NCBI GenBank assembly: GCA_030323885.1
Contig: CM059191.1
Location: forward strand, 107,862,844-107,926,843
Direction of reading: 5' to 3'
Length of the DNA stretch: 64,000 nt
From: Branchipolynoe longqiensis
Lineage: Eukaryota > Annelida > Polychaeta > Phyllodocida > Polynoidae
The stretch's first letter is position 1; every line of letters starts with the position of its first letter. This document shows, piece by piece, positions 1 through 12,436 of the stretch. The translations under genes were made by a program, and so were the position numbers. The notes below the pieces were generated by a model that searched no databases, had not been told where the DNA came from, and was given only the letters and a program-made list of their open reading frames with translations.

Positions 1-236
1 GGTAGCTGTTGGCAGTTAAGGGTGTTCTTGGCTCATAGATGTTTGAGCTTGTGTTGGGTTTGGCTATCCAAGGTCGATCCGAAATAGGGAAGGACCGTTA
101 GATAGCTAAAGGTTTTAGTTCTAAGTGTAGGTGTTATTGGTTTTATTTTCTGATCACCCTTGTAGTGGATGCGAATACTATATTAGTTTTTTGGTTTTTG
201 TTTTACTACTACTTATGAAATAGCCTACTCTACATT

Positions 237-2597
237 TATAGGTATGTATAGTTAAATGCTGTCAATCCAAGGGGCAGTGGGGTCATGTTGAATCCTGTCA
301 ATCCAAGGGGCAGTGGGGTCATGTTGAATGCTGTCAATCCAAGGGGCAGTGGGGTCATGTTGAATGCTGTCAATCCAAGGGGCAGCGGGGTCATGTTGAA
401 TGCTGTCAATCCAAGGGGCAGTGGGGTCATGTTGAATGCTGTCAATCAAAGGGGCAGTAGGGTCATGTTGAATGTTGTCAATCAAAGGGGCAGTGGGGTC
501 ATGTTGAATGCTGTTAATCAAAGGGGCAGTGGGGTCATGTTGAATGCTGTCAATCAAAGGGGCAGTGGGGTCATGTTGAATGCTGTCAATCCAAGGGGCA
601 GCAGGGTCATGTTGAATGCTGTCCATCAAGGGGCAGTGGGGTCATGTTGAATGCTGTCAATCAAAGGGGCAGTGGGTGGTCATGTTGAATTGCTGTCAAT
701 CCAAGGGGCAGTAGGGTCATGTTGAATGCTAGTCAATCCAAGGGGCGGTGGGGTCATGTTGGAATGCTGTCACAGTCAAAGGGGGCAGCGGGGTCATGTT
801 GAATGCTGTCAATCCAAGGGGCAGTAGGGTCATGTTGAATGCTGTCAATCAAAGGGGCAGTGGGGTCATGTTGAATGCTGTCCATCAAAGGGGCAGCGGG
901 GTCATGTTGAATGCTGTCAATCCAAGGGGCAGTGGGGTCATGTTGAATGCTGTCAATCCAAGGGGCAGTGGGGTCATGTTGAATGCTGTCAATCCAAGGG
1001 GCAGTGGGGTCATGTTGAATGCTGTCAATCCAAGGGGCAGTGGGGTCATGTTGAATGCTGTCAATCCAAGGGGCAGTGGGGTCATGTTGAATGCTGTCAA
1101 TCCAAGGGGCAGTGGGGTCATGTTGAATGCTGTCAATCCAAGGGGCAGTAGGGTCATGTTGAATGCTGTCCATCAAAGAGGCAGTAGAGTCATGTTGAAT
1201 GTTGTCAATCAAAGAGGCAGTAGGGTCATGTTGAATGCTGTCAATCAAAGGGGCAGTAGGGTCATGTTGAATGCTGTTAATCAAAGGGGCAGTAGGGTCA
1301 TGTTGAATGCTGTTAATCAAAGGGGCAGTGGGGTCATGTTGAATGCTGTTAATCAAAGGGGCAGTGGGGTCATGTTGAATGCTGTCAATCCAAGGGGCAG
1401 TAGGGTCATGTTGAATGCTGTCCATCAAAGAGGCAGTAGGGTCATGTTGAATGCTGTCAATCCAAGGGGCAGTGGGGTCATGTTGAATGCTGTCAATCCA
1501 AGGGGCAGTGGGGTCATGTTGAATGCTGTCAATCCAAGGGGCAGTGGGGTCATGTTGAATGCTGTCAATCCAAGGGGCAGTGGGGTCATGTTGAATGCTG
1601 TCAATCCAAGGGGCAGTGGGGTCATGTTGAATGCTGTCAATCCAAGGGGCAGCGGGGTCATGTTGAATGCTGTCAATCCAAGGGGCAGTGGGGTCATGTT
1701 GAATGCTGTCAATCCAAGGGGCAGTGGGTCATGTTGAATGCTGTCAATCCAAGGGGCAGTGGGGTCATGTTGAATGCTGTCAATCAAAGGGGCAGTGGGG
1801 TCATGTTGAATGCTGTCAATCCAAGGGGCAGTGGGGTCATGTTGAATGCTGTCAATCCAAGGGGCAGTGGGGTCATGTTGAATGCTGTCAATCCAAGGGG
1901 CAGTGGGGTCATGTTGAATGCTGTCAATCCAAGGGGCAGTAGGGTCATGTTGAATGCTGTCAATCCAAGGGGCAGTGGGGTCATGTTGAATGCTGTCAAT
2001 CCAAGGGGCAGTAGGGTCATGTTGAATGCTGTCAATCCAAGGGGCAGTGGGGTCATGTTGAATGCTGTCAATCCAAGGGGCAGTGGGGTCATGTTGAATG
2101 CTGTCAATCCAAGGGGCAGTGGGGTCATGTTGAATGCTGTCAATCCAAGGGGCAGTAGGGTCATGTTGAATGCTGTCAATCAAAGGGCAGTAGGGTCATG
2201 TTGAATGTTGTCAATCAAAGGGGCAGTGGGGTCATGTTGAATGCTGTTAATCAAAGGGGCAGTGGGGTCATGTTGAATGCTGTCAATCCAAGGGGCAGTG
2301 GGGTCATGTTGAATGCTGTCCATCAAAGAGGCAGTAGGGTCATGTTGAATGCTGTCAATCCAAGGGGCAGTGGGGTCATGTTGAATGCTGTCAATCAAAG
2401 GGGCAGTAGAGTCATGTTGAATGTTGTCAATCAAAGGGGCAGTGGGGTCATGTTGAATGCTGTTAATCAAAGGGGCAGTGGGGTCATGTTGAATGCTGTC
2501 AATCCAAGGGGCAGTGGGGTCATGTTGAATGTTGTCAATCAAAGGGGCAGTGGGGTCATGTTGAATGCTGTCAATCAAAGGGGCAGTGGGGTCACTG
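237..2597. repeat. 36-bp minisatellite, about 65 copies
   Basis: A tandem array with a 36-bp unit beginning GTCATGTTGAATGCTGTCAA and ending in a GGGGCAGTGGG-type stretch. Units differ by a few recurrent substitutions (TCCAAGG/TCAAAGG, CAGTGGG/CAGTAGG, TGTCAAT/TGTTAAT/TGTCCAT). A few units have indels, most near 620-780, 1727 and 2186. Because 36 is a multiple of three, long ORFs with 12-residue periods appear on both strands (VMLNAVNPRGSG-type on plus). I treat these as artefacts of period. The first 236 bases hold nothing I recognise. Confidence 0.95.
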
Positions 2598-2639
2598 AGT
2601 CGTCCGGGTCGTCATAATCGAATACAGCATCGGAGTGTG

Positions 2640-2920
2640 ACCAGACGAGTTGAACATCTGTATCCTATTTTGGGAGATCGGGCGATCCGAACCCATGAGT
2701 TTGTGGGTTCGAACCCTGGACGAGTCAAACCAATGACTTAAGAATTTATACTCGTCACTTCCTATCAGGATAATGTGACTGAATGGGATATCAGTTCATG
2801 GTGCTGGTGGCCTGGTCCCAATGGGGCAGCACTGTAAAAAGTCACCATGACTGTCACAAGTCGGTACCTGTCCTGATATGACCTTAGATGTTGCTAGGAC
2901 GTAAAACAACAACAAATAAA
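2640..2920 (+). mobile_element. tRNA-derived SINE, family A (diverged)
   Basis: The sequence follows the family A layout used throughout this window: a tRNA-like head with a B-box (GGGTTCGAACCC), then GAGTCAAACCAATGACTTA, a body with AATGTGACTGA and GGGGCAGCACT, and the tail CCTTAGATGTTGCTAGGACG followed by AAAACAACAAC. The head is damaged. It directly abuts the minisatellite on its left. Confidence 0.8.
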
Positions 2921-3594
2921 CCATTGGAGTGTTTGTACCGTTAAGCGGGTTTGTCGTCCTTATTACAGGGTACATTGACTACTTGTACTAGGTACGCGAA
3001 AAAGACGGCGCTTTCACGGTGTTCGCTTGTCCCACGGTGCGTGCGCGGAGCACTGCGCGGTGCACACCTGACTATGTTTTTACATCTCACTTGCAACCTT
3101 TACTTTAGGACTACCAGGAATGCAACCATATGCATGATATAGTTCACATTTTGCTCCACTGCTACATCAAAATATATTTGCTGTCCGATTTATAGAAGTG
3201 ACAAAAAATCTTTATTCAAATTCATGTCTGTTTAAGTCACTGGAATTCTACCTGAAGATAAGTTTTGATATTTTTTAAATTAGTTTATTTTGTTTCTTTA
3301 TATACTTCTCTATATTAGGGTGTAATTTGGTGTCAATTTGAGGATCGGAACAGTGATTTTGAGGGCGGATAAAAAGGTGTGTCTAGTAAAAAATAGTGGA
3401 CTGACATGCCACCCATGACTCAGCTTTCAGTTTCACACATGCCTGATGGGTCACAGAATTCGAAACAATGGAACAAAATTACCCATAAAAATACGCTTTA
3501 GAAAGTGTCACAACTTCCTTGATAATTGCAATGATGTATTTTATGTTGGAATCTGTTAACTTTGAATTTTTTTTTGTCACATACCTACTGGTAC
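2921..3594. other. Intergenic, nothing recognised
   Basis: AT-rich sequence with short unrelated ORFs only. I see no gene, RNA or repeat structure that I can name. Confidence 0.5.
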
Positions 3595-3681
3595 ATACAA
3601 ATAACGAAATGAAACGTATACTTCGGTTCGCCGTGAATACGGCCTATGCTGCCGACACGGCGTATAGCAACCACCACCACC

Positions 3682-3713
<32 letters not shown>

Positions 3714-3715
3714 GC
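3595..3715 (+). mobile_element. LINE 3'-tail copy with (AATC)n end
   Basis: It contains the tail signature CGCCGTGAATACGGCCTATG, then GCCGACACGGCGTATAGCAAC, and ends in an (AATC)n run. The same tail lies 3' of the RNase H-containing LINE at 38.5-40.2 kb and at 36.05 and 60.0 kb. This copy is therefore probably a strongly 5'-truncated insertion of that LINE family. Confidence 0.65.
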
Positions 3716-3984
3716 CCCGACCGGGCGTTACCCACGGTTTGGGTTATTCAACACATTCCACTCGCTGAGAAATGTTTCTATTTCTTTGTTTACACCGACT
3801 GGAAGGGCTTTGTTTTGTTTACACTGTGGATCAGCTCTAACTGCACATAACGTGTCCGACGGAGCTTGATTTAGATGAAGTCACAGAAAACAAACAGGAA
3901 CTAACGCTGTTCTCGCACGGCCTTCGGTCCAGATTCAGCATGCATTTTCAACCTAAAGGAAAGTTTGTAATATTTAACGATACC

Positions 3985-4135
3985 TGTAGAGCACATTGAT
4001 TTTCATCATCAGCTATTGGATGTCAAACATATGGTCATTCTCACGTATTTCTTTGGGGGAAACCAGCTGCCATGGGGCTACTCTTTTCGGTAAGCAGCAA
4101 GGGGTCTTTTATATGCACTTTCCTGTTGGTGTTGC
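3985..4135 (-). mobile_element. SINE family B, 3' fragment
   Basis: Reverse-strand match to the 3' half of the SINE seen at 28.4, 32.8 and 63.8 kb. Shared blocks include GAGCACATTGATTTT, AGCTATTGGATGTCAAACAT and the reverse complement of GGTTTCC...AAAGAAATA. The remainder up to about 4613 is AT-rich with TATGG-type low complexity (4470-4560) and no recognisable gene. Confidence 0.7.
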
Positions 4136-4613
4136 AATATCTAGTCATTAACACAAGCTTAATATCAATCAATCAATATTGGACGCATTCTAGACATATT
4201 TTAGAGTGCTCTGGGCGGTGCATATTTAAAGGAAATGGTCCACAAATTACCAGCTAACGATGCCCTTGGGCACGGGTCCACACGGCATCAACACCAACCA
4301 GAAAAGTATGTTTAGTTCCGCCTACAAAGCGGGTTAGTAGGACAGATTTCTATTTGATTTGTTGGTAGAGGTGCATCACCACGAGGCTGCGTTTTTGTGT
4401 TGTTTTTTTTACTGCCACTAAGAATAGCAGGCGGGAAGGATGGTAATGTCAGTGGTTGGATGGCATTACCTGATGTATATGGTATGGTATTGTGTGGTTT
4501 GTATGATGTGATCTGCATGGTATGATATTATGGTATGGTCTGTATGGTATGGTCTCTATCAGTCTCCGGTACGGTACAGGTTTGGTTGTGCAGATTATCA
4601 CGCCGCTACCTAA

Positions 4614-5199
4614 TAGCCGTGTTCACACGGGCGAGTTAAGCCGATTCATATAAATCGCCTTGCCTAGTTCGCCTCACATTTGCCGTGTGAACGCGATGTT
4701 GAGGCGGATTAGGGCTGAATCGATTCATATGATTCGCTTTATATAAACCACCTCTGTAGGTGGTTTATATGAACCGAATTTTATGATTCGACTTATATCG
4801 CCCGTGTGAACGCAACCCACTTACTTGAGGCGGATTAAGGATGTGACAGTCGAGACCTACTTTCCGGTAAATTTGCTTTATGAACCTGCTAGAGGTGCAC
4901 ATATATTTTTTTCATCATTTATTTTTAGGGTTTCACTGCCCAGCAGAAGTTTTGACTGTTCCAAACCAATACGATTCAATCCATACATATCTAGGTCGAA
5001 CCCACACTCTCTCGGCTGACGTCGACGAACCCAAACTGGCGCTGGTTAGTCTGTACTTGCTCATGCGCAGATATCCACTTCCGCCTTAAACCGATTCAAA
5101 GCACTGCCTGTGTGAACGCGAAACACTTTCAAACTAAATCGAATCATATGATTCAATTTATCTAATTCGCTTCACATTTTGCCCGTGTGAACACGGCTA
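4614..5199. mobile_element. MITE with 19-bp TIRs (family TAGCCGTG)
   Basis: Both ends carry TAGCCGTGTTCACACGGGC as perfect inverted repeats, with no transposase between them. Interior motifs (CGATTCATAT, GAGGCGGATTA) recur in both orientations. A second copy in the opposite orientation lies at about 49199-49794 inside a LINE. A short degenerate coding-like stretch is shared by the two copies and is probably a shadow. Confidence 0.85.
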
Positions 5200-5240
5200 T
5201 AGTCACTTTTTCTAAATACTTTGGACATAGCTGTTAGTAA

Positions 5241-6198
5241 TGCTAGGTACACACCTACCGTTTACGACTCGCGCACTAAAAATTTGCGCCCGACGCGACC
5301 AAAACCGAAGATAAGGGATGCGCACATATACCGACTGGACGCGCACATATAACGTCCGATCCGCGGCTGCGATCCACGCTCCTGGTGGGTTTTTGCGTGA
5401 ACTACCTCGCCATCAGCGCCATCTAGCATTTTCCTTGCGCCGATTCGCGACTGCGCTGCACGCACCTGGTGGGTTTTGCACAAACTACGTCGCCATCAGC
5501 GCCATCTAGCAGTTTCCTGTAGCAATGCTATTTGTTTTGTTTACATTCGTCGATTAGAAAACATTAATATCGCCGACGACGGAATTTCCTTGCGCCTGCT
5601 ACGTACTTGTTTAGTTTACATTCGTCGATTAGAAAACATTAATATCGCCGCCGTTGAATAGATTTGGGTCTAATATGTAGCCGCCGAACCGGCGGAATTA
5701 CCTTGCGCCTGCTACGTACTTGTTTAGTTTACATTCGTCGATTAGAAAACATTACTATCGCCACCGTTGAATAGATTTGGGTCTAATATGTAGCCGCCGA
5801 ACCGGCGGAATTTCCTTGCGCTTGCTACGTATTTGTTTAGTTTACATTCGTCGATTAGAAAATATTAATATATAGCCGCCGATTAGAATATTTTGGTTAA
5901 GACACTGTCATGTGTCCTTTTTCCGGCCCGGCGATTCGTTGATCGTTAAAACTCAGACTGGAACGGTCGGCGGCTAGCACGCATATACCGTTTAAGATAC
6001 GACCGACCGCACGCACCTCCCGATTTGCAATCGTCCCGATTCGTTTTTCGAATTGCTTGCGATTTCAGTTTTAAGGCCTAAAACTGAGTTGTAATCGCAA
6101 ATCGCGGACGTCTGGTGTGCTATGGTCCCGCACCCACCTACCGACTAACGAGGTCGTATGCGCGAATTGCGTAGTAAACGGTAGGTGTGTACCTAGCA
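5241..6198. mobile_element. TIR/foldback element with internal tandem repeat
   Basis: The termini are 24-bp perfect inverted repeats (left starts TGCTAGGTACACACCTACCG, right ends with its complement). Inside, 5520-5875 has 3-4 copies of a roughly 110-125 bp unit containing TTTACATTCGTCGATTAGAA and GCCGCCGAACCGGCGGAAT, itself palindromic. No transposase frame is visible, so this is a non-autonomous DNA element. Confidence 0.85.
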
Positions 6199-6640
6199 TA
6201 AAACATACACAGTATGTTTGAACACCTGCACAGATTGAATGAAGGCCAATTTATATCTTAATGAAATATTCATGTCATAATAGAAATTTGAACTACATTT
6301 AACACCAACTTCCCTGGCCATTATCACATGGGACACTAGCAGGATTCTAGCAGGATACAACGCTGGCTACGGATGTGACCGTCACACAAGTTATAAAGTT
6401 GTGGAAAGGGACTTCAAACTCCCAATTCTTCAAAGGTGATTCCCCTGGCACCTGGTTCCCTGTTCTATAATCAGAGCCATTCCAGTACTATTTCAGTCCC
6501 TCCCAGCCCGTGTCATGGTCCCCGGTCTCAGCACTGCTTTACTTTTATTAGATTGCTTCGCTGAGGAGAAAGCATGGGTGTTGGGTCTGAGAAAATTAAG
6601 GCCACCTTCTGCTCTCACCACTCATTTCTGGAATAACCCT
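6199..6640. other. Intergenic, nothing recognised
   Basis: No coding frame, repeat or RNA structure could be supported here. Confidence 0.5.
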
Positions 6641-6643
6641 TAT

Positions 6644-7143
6644 GGTGCTGTCACATTACGACGTTTCTCGCCAACATGCGTTCGACGTGTGATTTTTGGG
6701 CGGTATGTTGGCACGCGTCAGGAAACGTTACGTGCGCGTTAGCCGCGCGTCGGTACATGTGATGGACGTCGATGCGCGGGTGCCAATATTGTGGCGACGT
6801 CAGAAGCATGTGGACATCGCTGGAATAACGTTATGCGACCGCTAGGCAGACGTCGCACGTGCGGGAGGGTCGTTCCCACACATTGCGCCAAACTGGTGCA
6901 TTGTTGTTTTATGTCCTAGCAACAGGTAAGGTCTTATGAGGACGGCTTGCCAAACTTTTTAGTTTTTTTCCCCCCTCACGCATCGATATACGTTACCACA
7001 ACATTGGCCGCACGCTACCAAAACGTTGTGCTGACGTCAAACTTTTCCCCAAAACGCCGAAAAGTTGGACGTGTCTCGACGCGTAAAACTTATTTTGCGC
7101 GTTGGCGGCACGGTGGTGAGAAGCGTCGTAATGTGACAGGGCT
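6644..7143. mobile_element. MITE with CTGTCACATTACGACG termini
   Basis: Left CTGTCACATTACGACG and right CGTCGTAATGTGACAG form a 16-bp inverted repeat. The interior is rich in short GTCGNACGTG-like inverted motifs. A second family member at 53736-54314 in SREBP intron 1 has a TAA target duplication. A reversed SINE-A tail fragment (6898-6946, TTTTATGTCCTAGCAACAGG) sits inside this copy. Confidence 0.8.
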
Positions 7144-7189
7144 ATTAGTATACCATTAATGGAATTGGAGTCGCCTGAAACTAGCTGCC

Positions 7190-7480
7190 ATTAACAGCAT
7201 AAGCCTCGATCTAACAGCAAAGACACAGGGTATCCATAGCACCCATTAACAACAAAAACACAGGGTATCCATAGCACCCATTAACAACAAAAGCACAGGG
7301 TATCCATAGCACCCATTAACAACAAAAGCACAGGGTATCCATAGCACCCATTAACAACAAAAGCACAGGGTATCCATAGCACCCATTAACAATAAAAGCA
7401 CAGGGTATCCATAGCACCCATCAACAACAAAATTACAGGGTATCCATAGCACCCATCAACAACAAAAGCTAAAACAGCCA
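7190..7480. repeat. 35-bp minisatellite, about 8 copies
   Basis: Tandem unit AACAACAAAAGCACAGGGTA followed by TCCATAGCACCCATT. The middle copies are nearly identical and the array decays at both ends. Confidence 0.9.
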
Positions 7481-7588
7481 TTAGTTGCGAGGAGAGTGGG
7501 ACCCACTGACCAGCACGTTAGCTGAAACAGGCACCAGACAGGAGCAGCTCAGCTACCTGGTCGCAATCTGCCGCTGTCACATCAGTGG

Positions 7589-7640
7589 TTGGTTGTTGTT
7601 TTACATCCTTGCAACATCTAAGGTCATATCAGAACGATCA
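7589..7640 (-). mobile_element. SINE family A tail fragment
   Basis: Reverse complement of the family A 3' end: GTTGTTTTACATCCTTGCAA then CATCTAAGGTCATATCAG. Only about 50 bp are present, as in the fragment at 39955, which has a target duplication. Confidence 0.65.
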
Positions 7641-7960
7641 CATCAGTGACTCGTTGCCAAGTCTACAGGCGGACATGAACCCGGTACAAACCATCCCGTG
7701 TTCAGTGGTCCTCGTCAGCAGCATGCCGTCAGTCCCACACTGCGTGTCACCAAAGTGAACAGGACACATTTACTTTTGAAAGACAACGCACAGAGCCAGG
7801 TTCGAGAGGTGTTCGCCACTCGATATACTCATAGAATAGCCATACATAAGCTGTGCCACTCACTACGGTCAGCACGGGTGGTTTGTCGACCACGCCCTCT
7901 ATGGTATTGTCACGATATAGGTCAAACAGTAGCCGGGGCATGCTAGTTCAGAGTAAAGCT

Positions 7961-8535
7961 GCGAACACACTGGACGCGTACGTCACGCGGTTCTCGCGCG
8001 GGCGTCACGCAGAAAAAAATCAAAATGTATGTAATAAAGAGAAGCCGAACGCACTGTCGCGTGCGGTTCTCACACGTGCGGATAGAATCGCATTTAGAGC
8101 GATTTTTTCCGCTTGACGTGTGGTGCTGCTTGGATTTTGACAGAATTTGCCCGACTCTGCTCGACTCTATCCACCCGACTCAACTCTTACTCGACTTTAC
8201 TCTACTCAAATTGACTCGACTCAACCATACTCGACTCTACCCGAATTGACTCAACTGTACCTGACTCAATCGTAACCGAGTTGACTCTACCCAACTCAAC
8301 TCTACCCTACTCGACTCTACCTGACTTGACTCTACCCGACTCAATTCTACCCAATTCGACTTGACTGCACTCAACTCTACCCGACTCTACCCAACTCGAC
8401 TCTACCCGACTCGAATCTACCTGACTTGACTGTAGAGTGAGGTCGGGTAAAGACAGGTCTGATAAAGTCAAGTCGGGTAATATATATATCTGTATAGCTT
8501 TTTTGCCGCGAGCTAGACGCACCCAGTGTGTTCGC
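7961..8535. mobile_element. Short-TIR element with simple-sequence core
   Basis: GCGAACACACTGG (7961-7973) pairs perfectly with CCAGTGTGTTCGC (8523-8535). Subterminal GC-rich motifs such as CGGTTCTC and GTGAGAACCG are also inverted. The core at about 8150-8450 is a degenerate array of CGACTCTACC/CGACTCAACT pentamer-like repeats. No coding capacity is seen. Confidence 0.7.
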
Positions 8536-9119
8536 TATTTCCGCGTGAGAACCGCATGTCGTCCGCTTGTACTTTCCGCCTGCGTGACCCACGCGTCATG
8601 CCTGTCCCTAGCTTAAGTCGCACACGTCGATATATTGGACTTCCAAGCAAATGAAACAAATGTAAAATATGATCGTATTTTACTTTTATCATTACAATTT
8701 GTCAGTATTATGAAGTATAATGTATTATAGTTATATAAACCAACGGAGGAACTAATTAAGTATCATTTCGGTAAATCGCCTCCCAGGGTATTAGGAGTCG
8801 CGGGCTCACCCTGATATTGTATTATTTATTTTTCGCATGCACACCATATTAGTGCAAGGTATTTGGAGTCGCGCGCTAACCCTTGGCGCGACTGTGTCGC
8901 CACCTACGAGCATTCGGGACACTAAAACTCACATGAATGTCCTGCACTGCTGCTGTATTTTTCCTTTTATAGGTAAAGCGTATAACTATAAGTTCCTTTG
9001 CCAGAGAGAATTAATCAACAACAAAAATAGGACTCCGCCCAATGTGCATTTCTCCTTTATTTGTGCCGTATGCGTAGCCTGGCCGTCTAAACGTACTGCA
9101 CTGTGCATGCACCCAAATT

Positions 9120-10265
9120 CCGGTGATGCGGTTTCCGAGGCACGCCAGTTTGCCAGGGACACATCCATTCAAATGCATTGCGAATGGCCGTGAGCAAATC
9201 TTCACACAGAAAAAGTCAAATATCTCTCAAATTACACACAGTGCAAAACGTTTATTTTATTCAAAATTCATAGAAATACAGAACCCTAACCTTTTAAATT
9301 TAATATAATCTATTCATTGAATATGTTTTCTATATATGTATTCCAAGCGGGTTGCTTCTAGGTAGTGTAGTTTTAGAGCTATTTCACTTTTTCATTATGA
9401 AGATTGCTCACGGCCATTGACAATGCATTGAGTTTGCCGGTACGCGCAGTGCAAAGCGTTAGTTTTATTCAAAATTAATAGAAATTCAGAAGCCTAACCT
9501 TATAAATTAAAATAATCTATTCATTGAATATGTTTTCTACATGAGTTCCAAGCGGGTTGCTTCTAGGTGGTGTGGTTTTAGAGATATTTCACTTTTTCTG
9601 TAGGAAGATAATTCAACATTGCTCACGGCCATTGACAATGCATTGAATTTGCCGGTAGGTGCAGTGTAAAATGTCTATTTTATTCCAAATTAATAGAAAT
9701 GCAGAACCCTAACCATATAAATTTAATATAATCTATTCATTGAATATGTTTTCTATATGTGTTCCAAACGGGTTGCTTCTAGGTGGTGTGGTCTTAGAGA
9801 TATTTCCCTTTTTCTGTATGAAGATTGCTCATAGCCATTGAGTTTGCAGTGTGACGTCCTGCAGCCAAAAGGCGCGCGCACTGACCTAGATACCTGCTGA
9901 CAGCATATGAAATAGGTGTATAGAAAACATCTTTACCATAAAGATTATATTAAATTGATACGGTTAGGGTTCTTGATTTCTATTAATTTTGAATAAAACT
10001 AATGTTTTGCACTGCGCGTACCGTCAAACTCAAGGCATTGTCAATGGTCGTGAGCAATCTTCATACAGAAAATACAGCAAAAGTGAAATATCTTTAAAAC
10101 CACAACACCTAGAAACAAATCGCTTGGTACACATATAGAAAACATCTTTACCAAAAATATTATATTAAATTTATAAGGTTAGTGACGATGCTGTTAGATT
10201 TTGATGCATGCGCAGAAGCGATGTGTCCCTGGCAAACTGGTGCGCCTCGGAAACCGCAACACCGG
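9120..10265. mobile_element. 45-bp-TIR element carrying inverted satellite-like repeats
   Basis: The ends (9120-9164 and 10221-10265) are inverted repeats of about 45 bp with roughly four mismatches, sharing GCGGTTTCCGAGGC and CCAGTTTGCCAGGGACACAT. The interior holds about 3.5 copies of a roughly 210-bp unit (motifs GCACTGCGCGTACCG, CCATTGACAATGCATTGA, TGAATATGTTTTCTA) in one orientation to about 9860. Part of the same unit then follows in the opposite orientation. No transposase frame is seen. Confidence 0.75.
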
Positions 10266-10729
10266 GCGTATCTTTAGCGGCCATGGCTACTATTACATGT
10301 GAGTCATACGTTTAGTCTCCCGTGCCCTGCCTCAACGTACAGCAGGTCTATACAACAATAATCTAGCAATTTTGGCTTGATATATAATTATTTTGTTATT
10401 TAGGGGCCTGTCAAACATGACCGACCACCTTCATTTGCAGACATTAACTGACAGATTATTATTTTGTTGAAATTGTTTTATTGACAGATCATTATGAGGA
10501 AAAATTAACTGACAGATATTACTTTGTTAACTTATTCTGACAAGATGGTTGTCCGGGAAATACCGGGGCAGTAATTACCGGGTGTCATTTCCAGGGAAAT
10601 ACCGCCCTGTCCATTACTTAGTTACTGGTACCATTCCTTCATGTTATGATAATGTAGTGGTCTGCACTGACCTCTCAGGCAAGGAGCCGCATAGACAGGT
10701 AGGCGTGGGTAGTGTGGTGATATAAGGGA

Positions 10730-10801
10730 GCCTAGGTGGTGTAATGGTTAGCACACTGGCCCGGAATGCAAAGAGATGTGGATTCGAGTCCCGCTCTAGG
10801 C
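10730..10801 (+). tRNA. tRNA-like sequence, probably pseudogene or SINE head
   Basis: A 72-nt cloverleaf-like stretch. The acceptor stem is GCCTAGG/TCTAGGC with one G-T pair, and the D arm is GGTGTAATGGTTAGCAC, close to Gln/Glu tRNAs. The T loop is TTCGAGT. The anticodon stem pairs poorly (CTGGC against GCAAA), the last T-stem pair is A-C, and the loop CCGGAAT gives no convincing isotype. A functional tRNA is unlikely. Confidence 0.45.
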
Positions 10802-10869
10802 GCAATATTTCCCATTTTCATCACCCCCACGACAATAATAAAAATATAGAACTCCACGTATACCATTGC

Positions 10870-11760
10870 ACATATTTTTCATCTCATTAACATTTTCCAG
10901 TACATGCATACTATTGTATATAAATAAGTTACATAATGTTACCGATCAATGTCTTCCTTCCCACGAAGGTACCACATAACCAACTTGGAAGCTTTTGTTT
11001 TGGTCTTCCTGGCATTCATCTTCATATTGAATAGTATTCCACCTTTATTGATTCTATTCACTATATCTTGTAGGTTTTTCTCACTGTCTGCTAGTATTAC
11101 ACTGTCATCGGCATATCTAAGATTGTTGACGTTCATGCCACCTATTGTCACTCCCTTGCAATCTTTAATGTGTCTGAAAATCATCTCTTTGTACAGCTTA
11201 AATAGACATGGTGACAATACACACCCCTGTCGAACTCCTCGTTTAATCATAACTTCATCCGATAGGCCCTGCTCCAAATGCACGTTGTGTCCAGTATAAG
11301 TTCGCAATTAGTTTAATGTCTTTGCCATTGACACCAATATCCTGTAAACATTTGATTAACAGTTCATGATTGACTCGGTCGAAGGCCTTCTCATAGTCAA
11401 TAAAGCAGGCATAAACATCCTGGTTCACTTCACAATAATGTTCACAAATCATTCTCATATTGAAAATCCCTTCACGTGTACCTCTTCCAGATATAAACCC
11501 ACTTTGTACGTTACTCATTTGTTCTTCAATTTTCTGTCTGTTTCTCAGTAAAAATTATTTTCAGGATCATCTTCAACATCTGACTCATCAGGCTTAGTGT
11601 TCTGTACTCAGTACACAATGTTGGTTTTAGCTTCTTTGGGAGTCGTACAAATATGGATTCATTCATATTCAATGGTATAAATCCAGTCTCATAGATGTCA
11701 TTTACTAGCTTTTGAATGATTTGAATCCCCACTTCATTTGCTATTAAACGCCCTAAATAA
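10870..11760 (-). mobile_element. Broken LINE reverse transcriptase
   Basis: Three overlapping reverse-strand frames read through a non-LTR reverse transcriptase from the N-terminal fingers to past the catalytic core. Visible motifs are PKKLKPTLCTEYRTLSLMSQ (about 11640-11570), then CFIDYEKAFDRV with the first catalytic Asp, then GVRQGCVLSP and LRYADDSVILA with the YADD box. Frameshifts near 11525 and 11290 inactivate it. It belongs to an APE-type LINE whose clade I did not assign. Confidence 0.85.
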
Positions 11761-12436
11761 TAAGCAATAATAAACAGTTGTGATTCGATTTTGAAACCTC
11801 ATTTGCATGTGGTCTCTTTGAGATTTCTTAAATCATCGAGGAGGCCAACGTGCTGGGTTGTTCTTTTTAAAGCAAAATTGTTTTGCTTTTATTTTAATTG
11901 TACGTTTTTTGTTTTTTTTAGATTAGTTCCTCCCACTGGTCGACGACCAAATATAATCTAGAAACAATGGTTATATGGGTCAAATCTATGCCACACAGTA
12001 ATATCTCGTCGGTCTGTTTCAGGGGTATTGAATATAGAGGGAGTGCATGTGATGTCATCACTCAGCAAGTCAGCCATCTTGGATTACGACCACCCTTCCT
12101 TGCCATGTTGTGAATGCATGCAGATACAGTAAAACAGAGTTTTCTTGTGTTCTGGGCAGTTTACATCCAATGTGTTTACTTACAAGTTACAGCACTTTAG
12201 CAACAACTTCTGAGGCCAAACTACTCAAAACAGTGACAAATAAACCAACAAATCCGTAAATAAGCAGTTGCAAGCCTTTTGTATGTAATCTAATAAGTAA
12301 TATGGCCACCAAAAGTTGTCTTGTGACGTCATTACAGTCCCTCTATTATAGAGCCACATGAATGTCAACATAACTCTAACTTATCTTTGTCTTTAATTAA
12401 TTTCATGGGAAGTGACAACTAACTCTCTGCCAATGG
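11761..12436. other. Intergenic, nothing recognised
   Basis: AT-rich DNA without a supported gene. It lies between the broken LINE and the second satellite-carrying TIR element. Confidence 0.5.

Noticed and set aside
748..1737. 329-codon ORF in the first minisatellite
   Set aside because: Pure 12-residue repeats from a 36-bp tandem unit, with equivalent ORFs in other frames and on the other strand; no gene structure around it.
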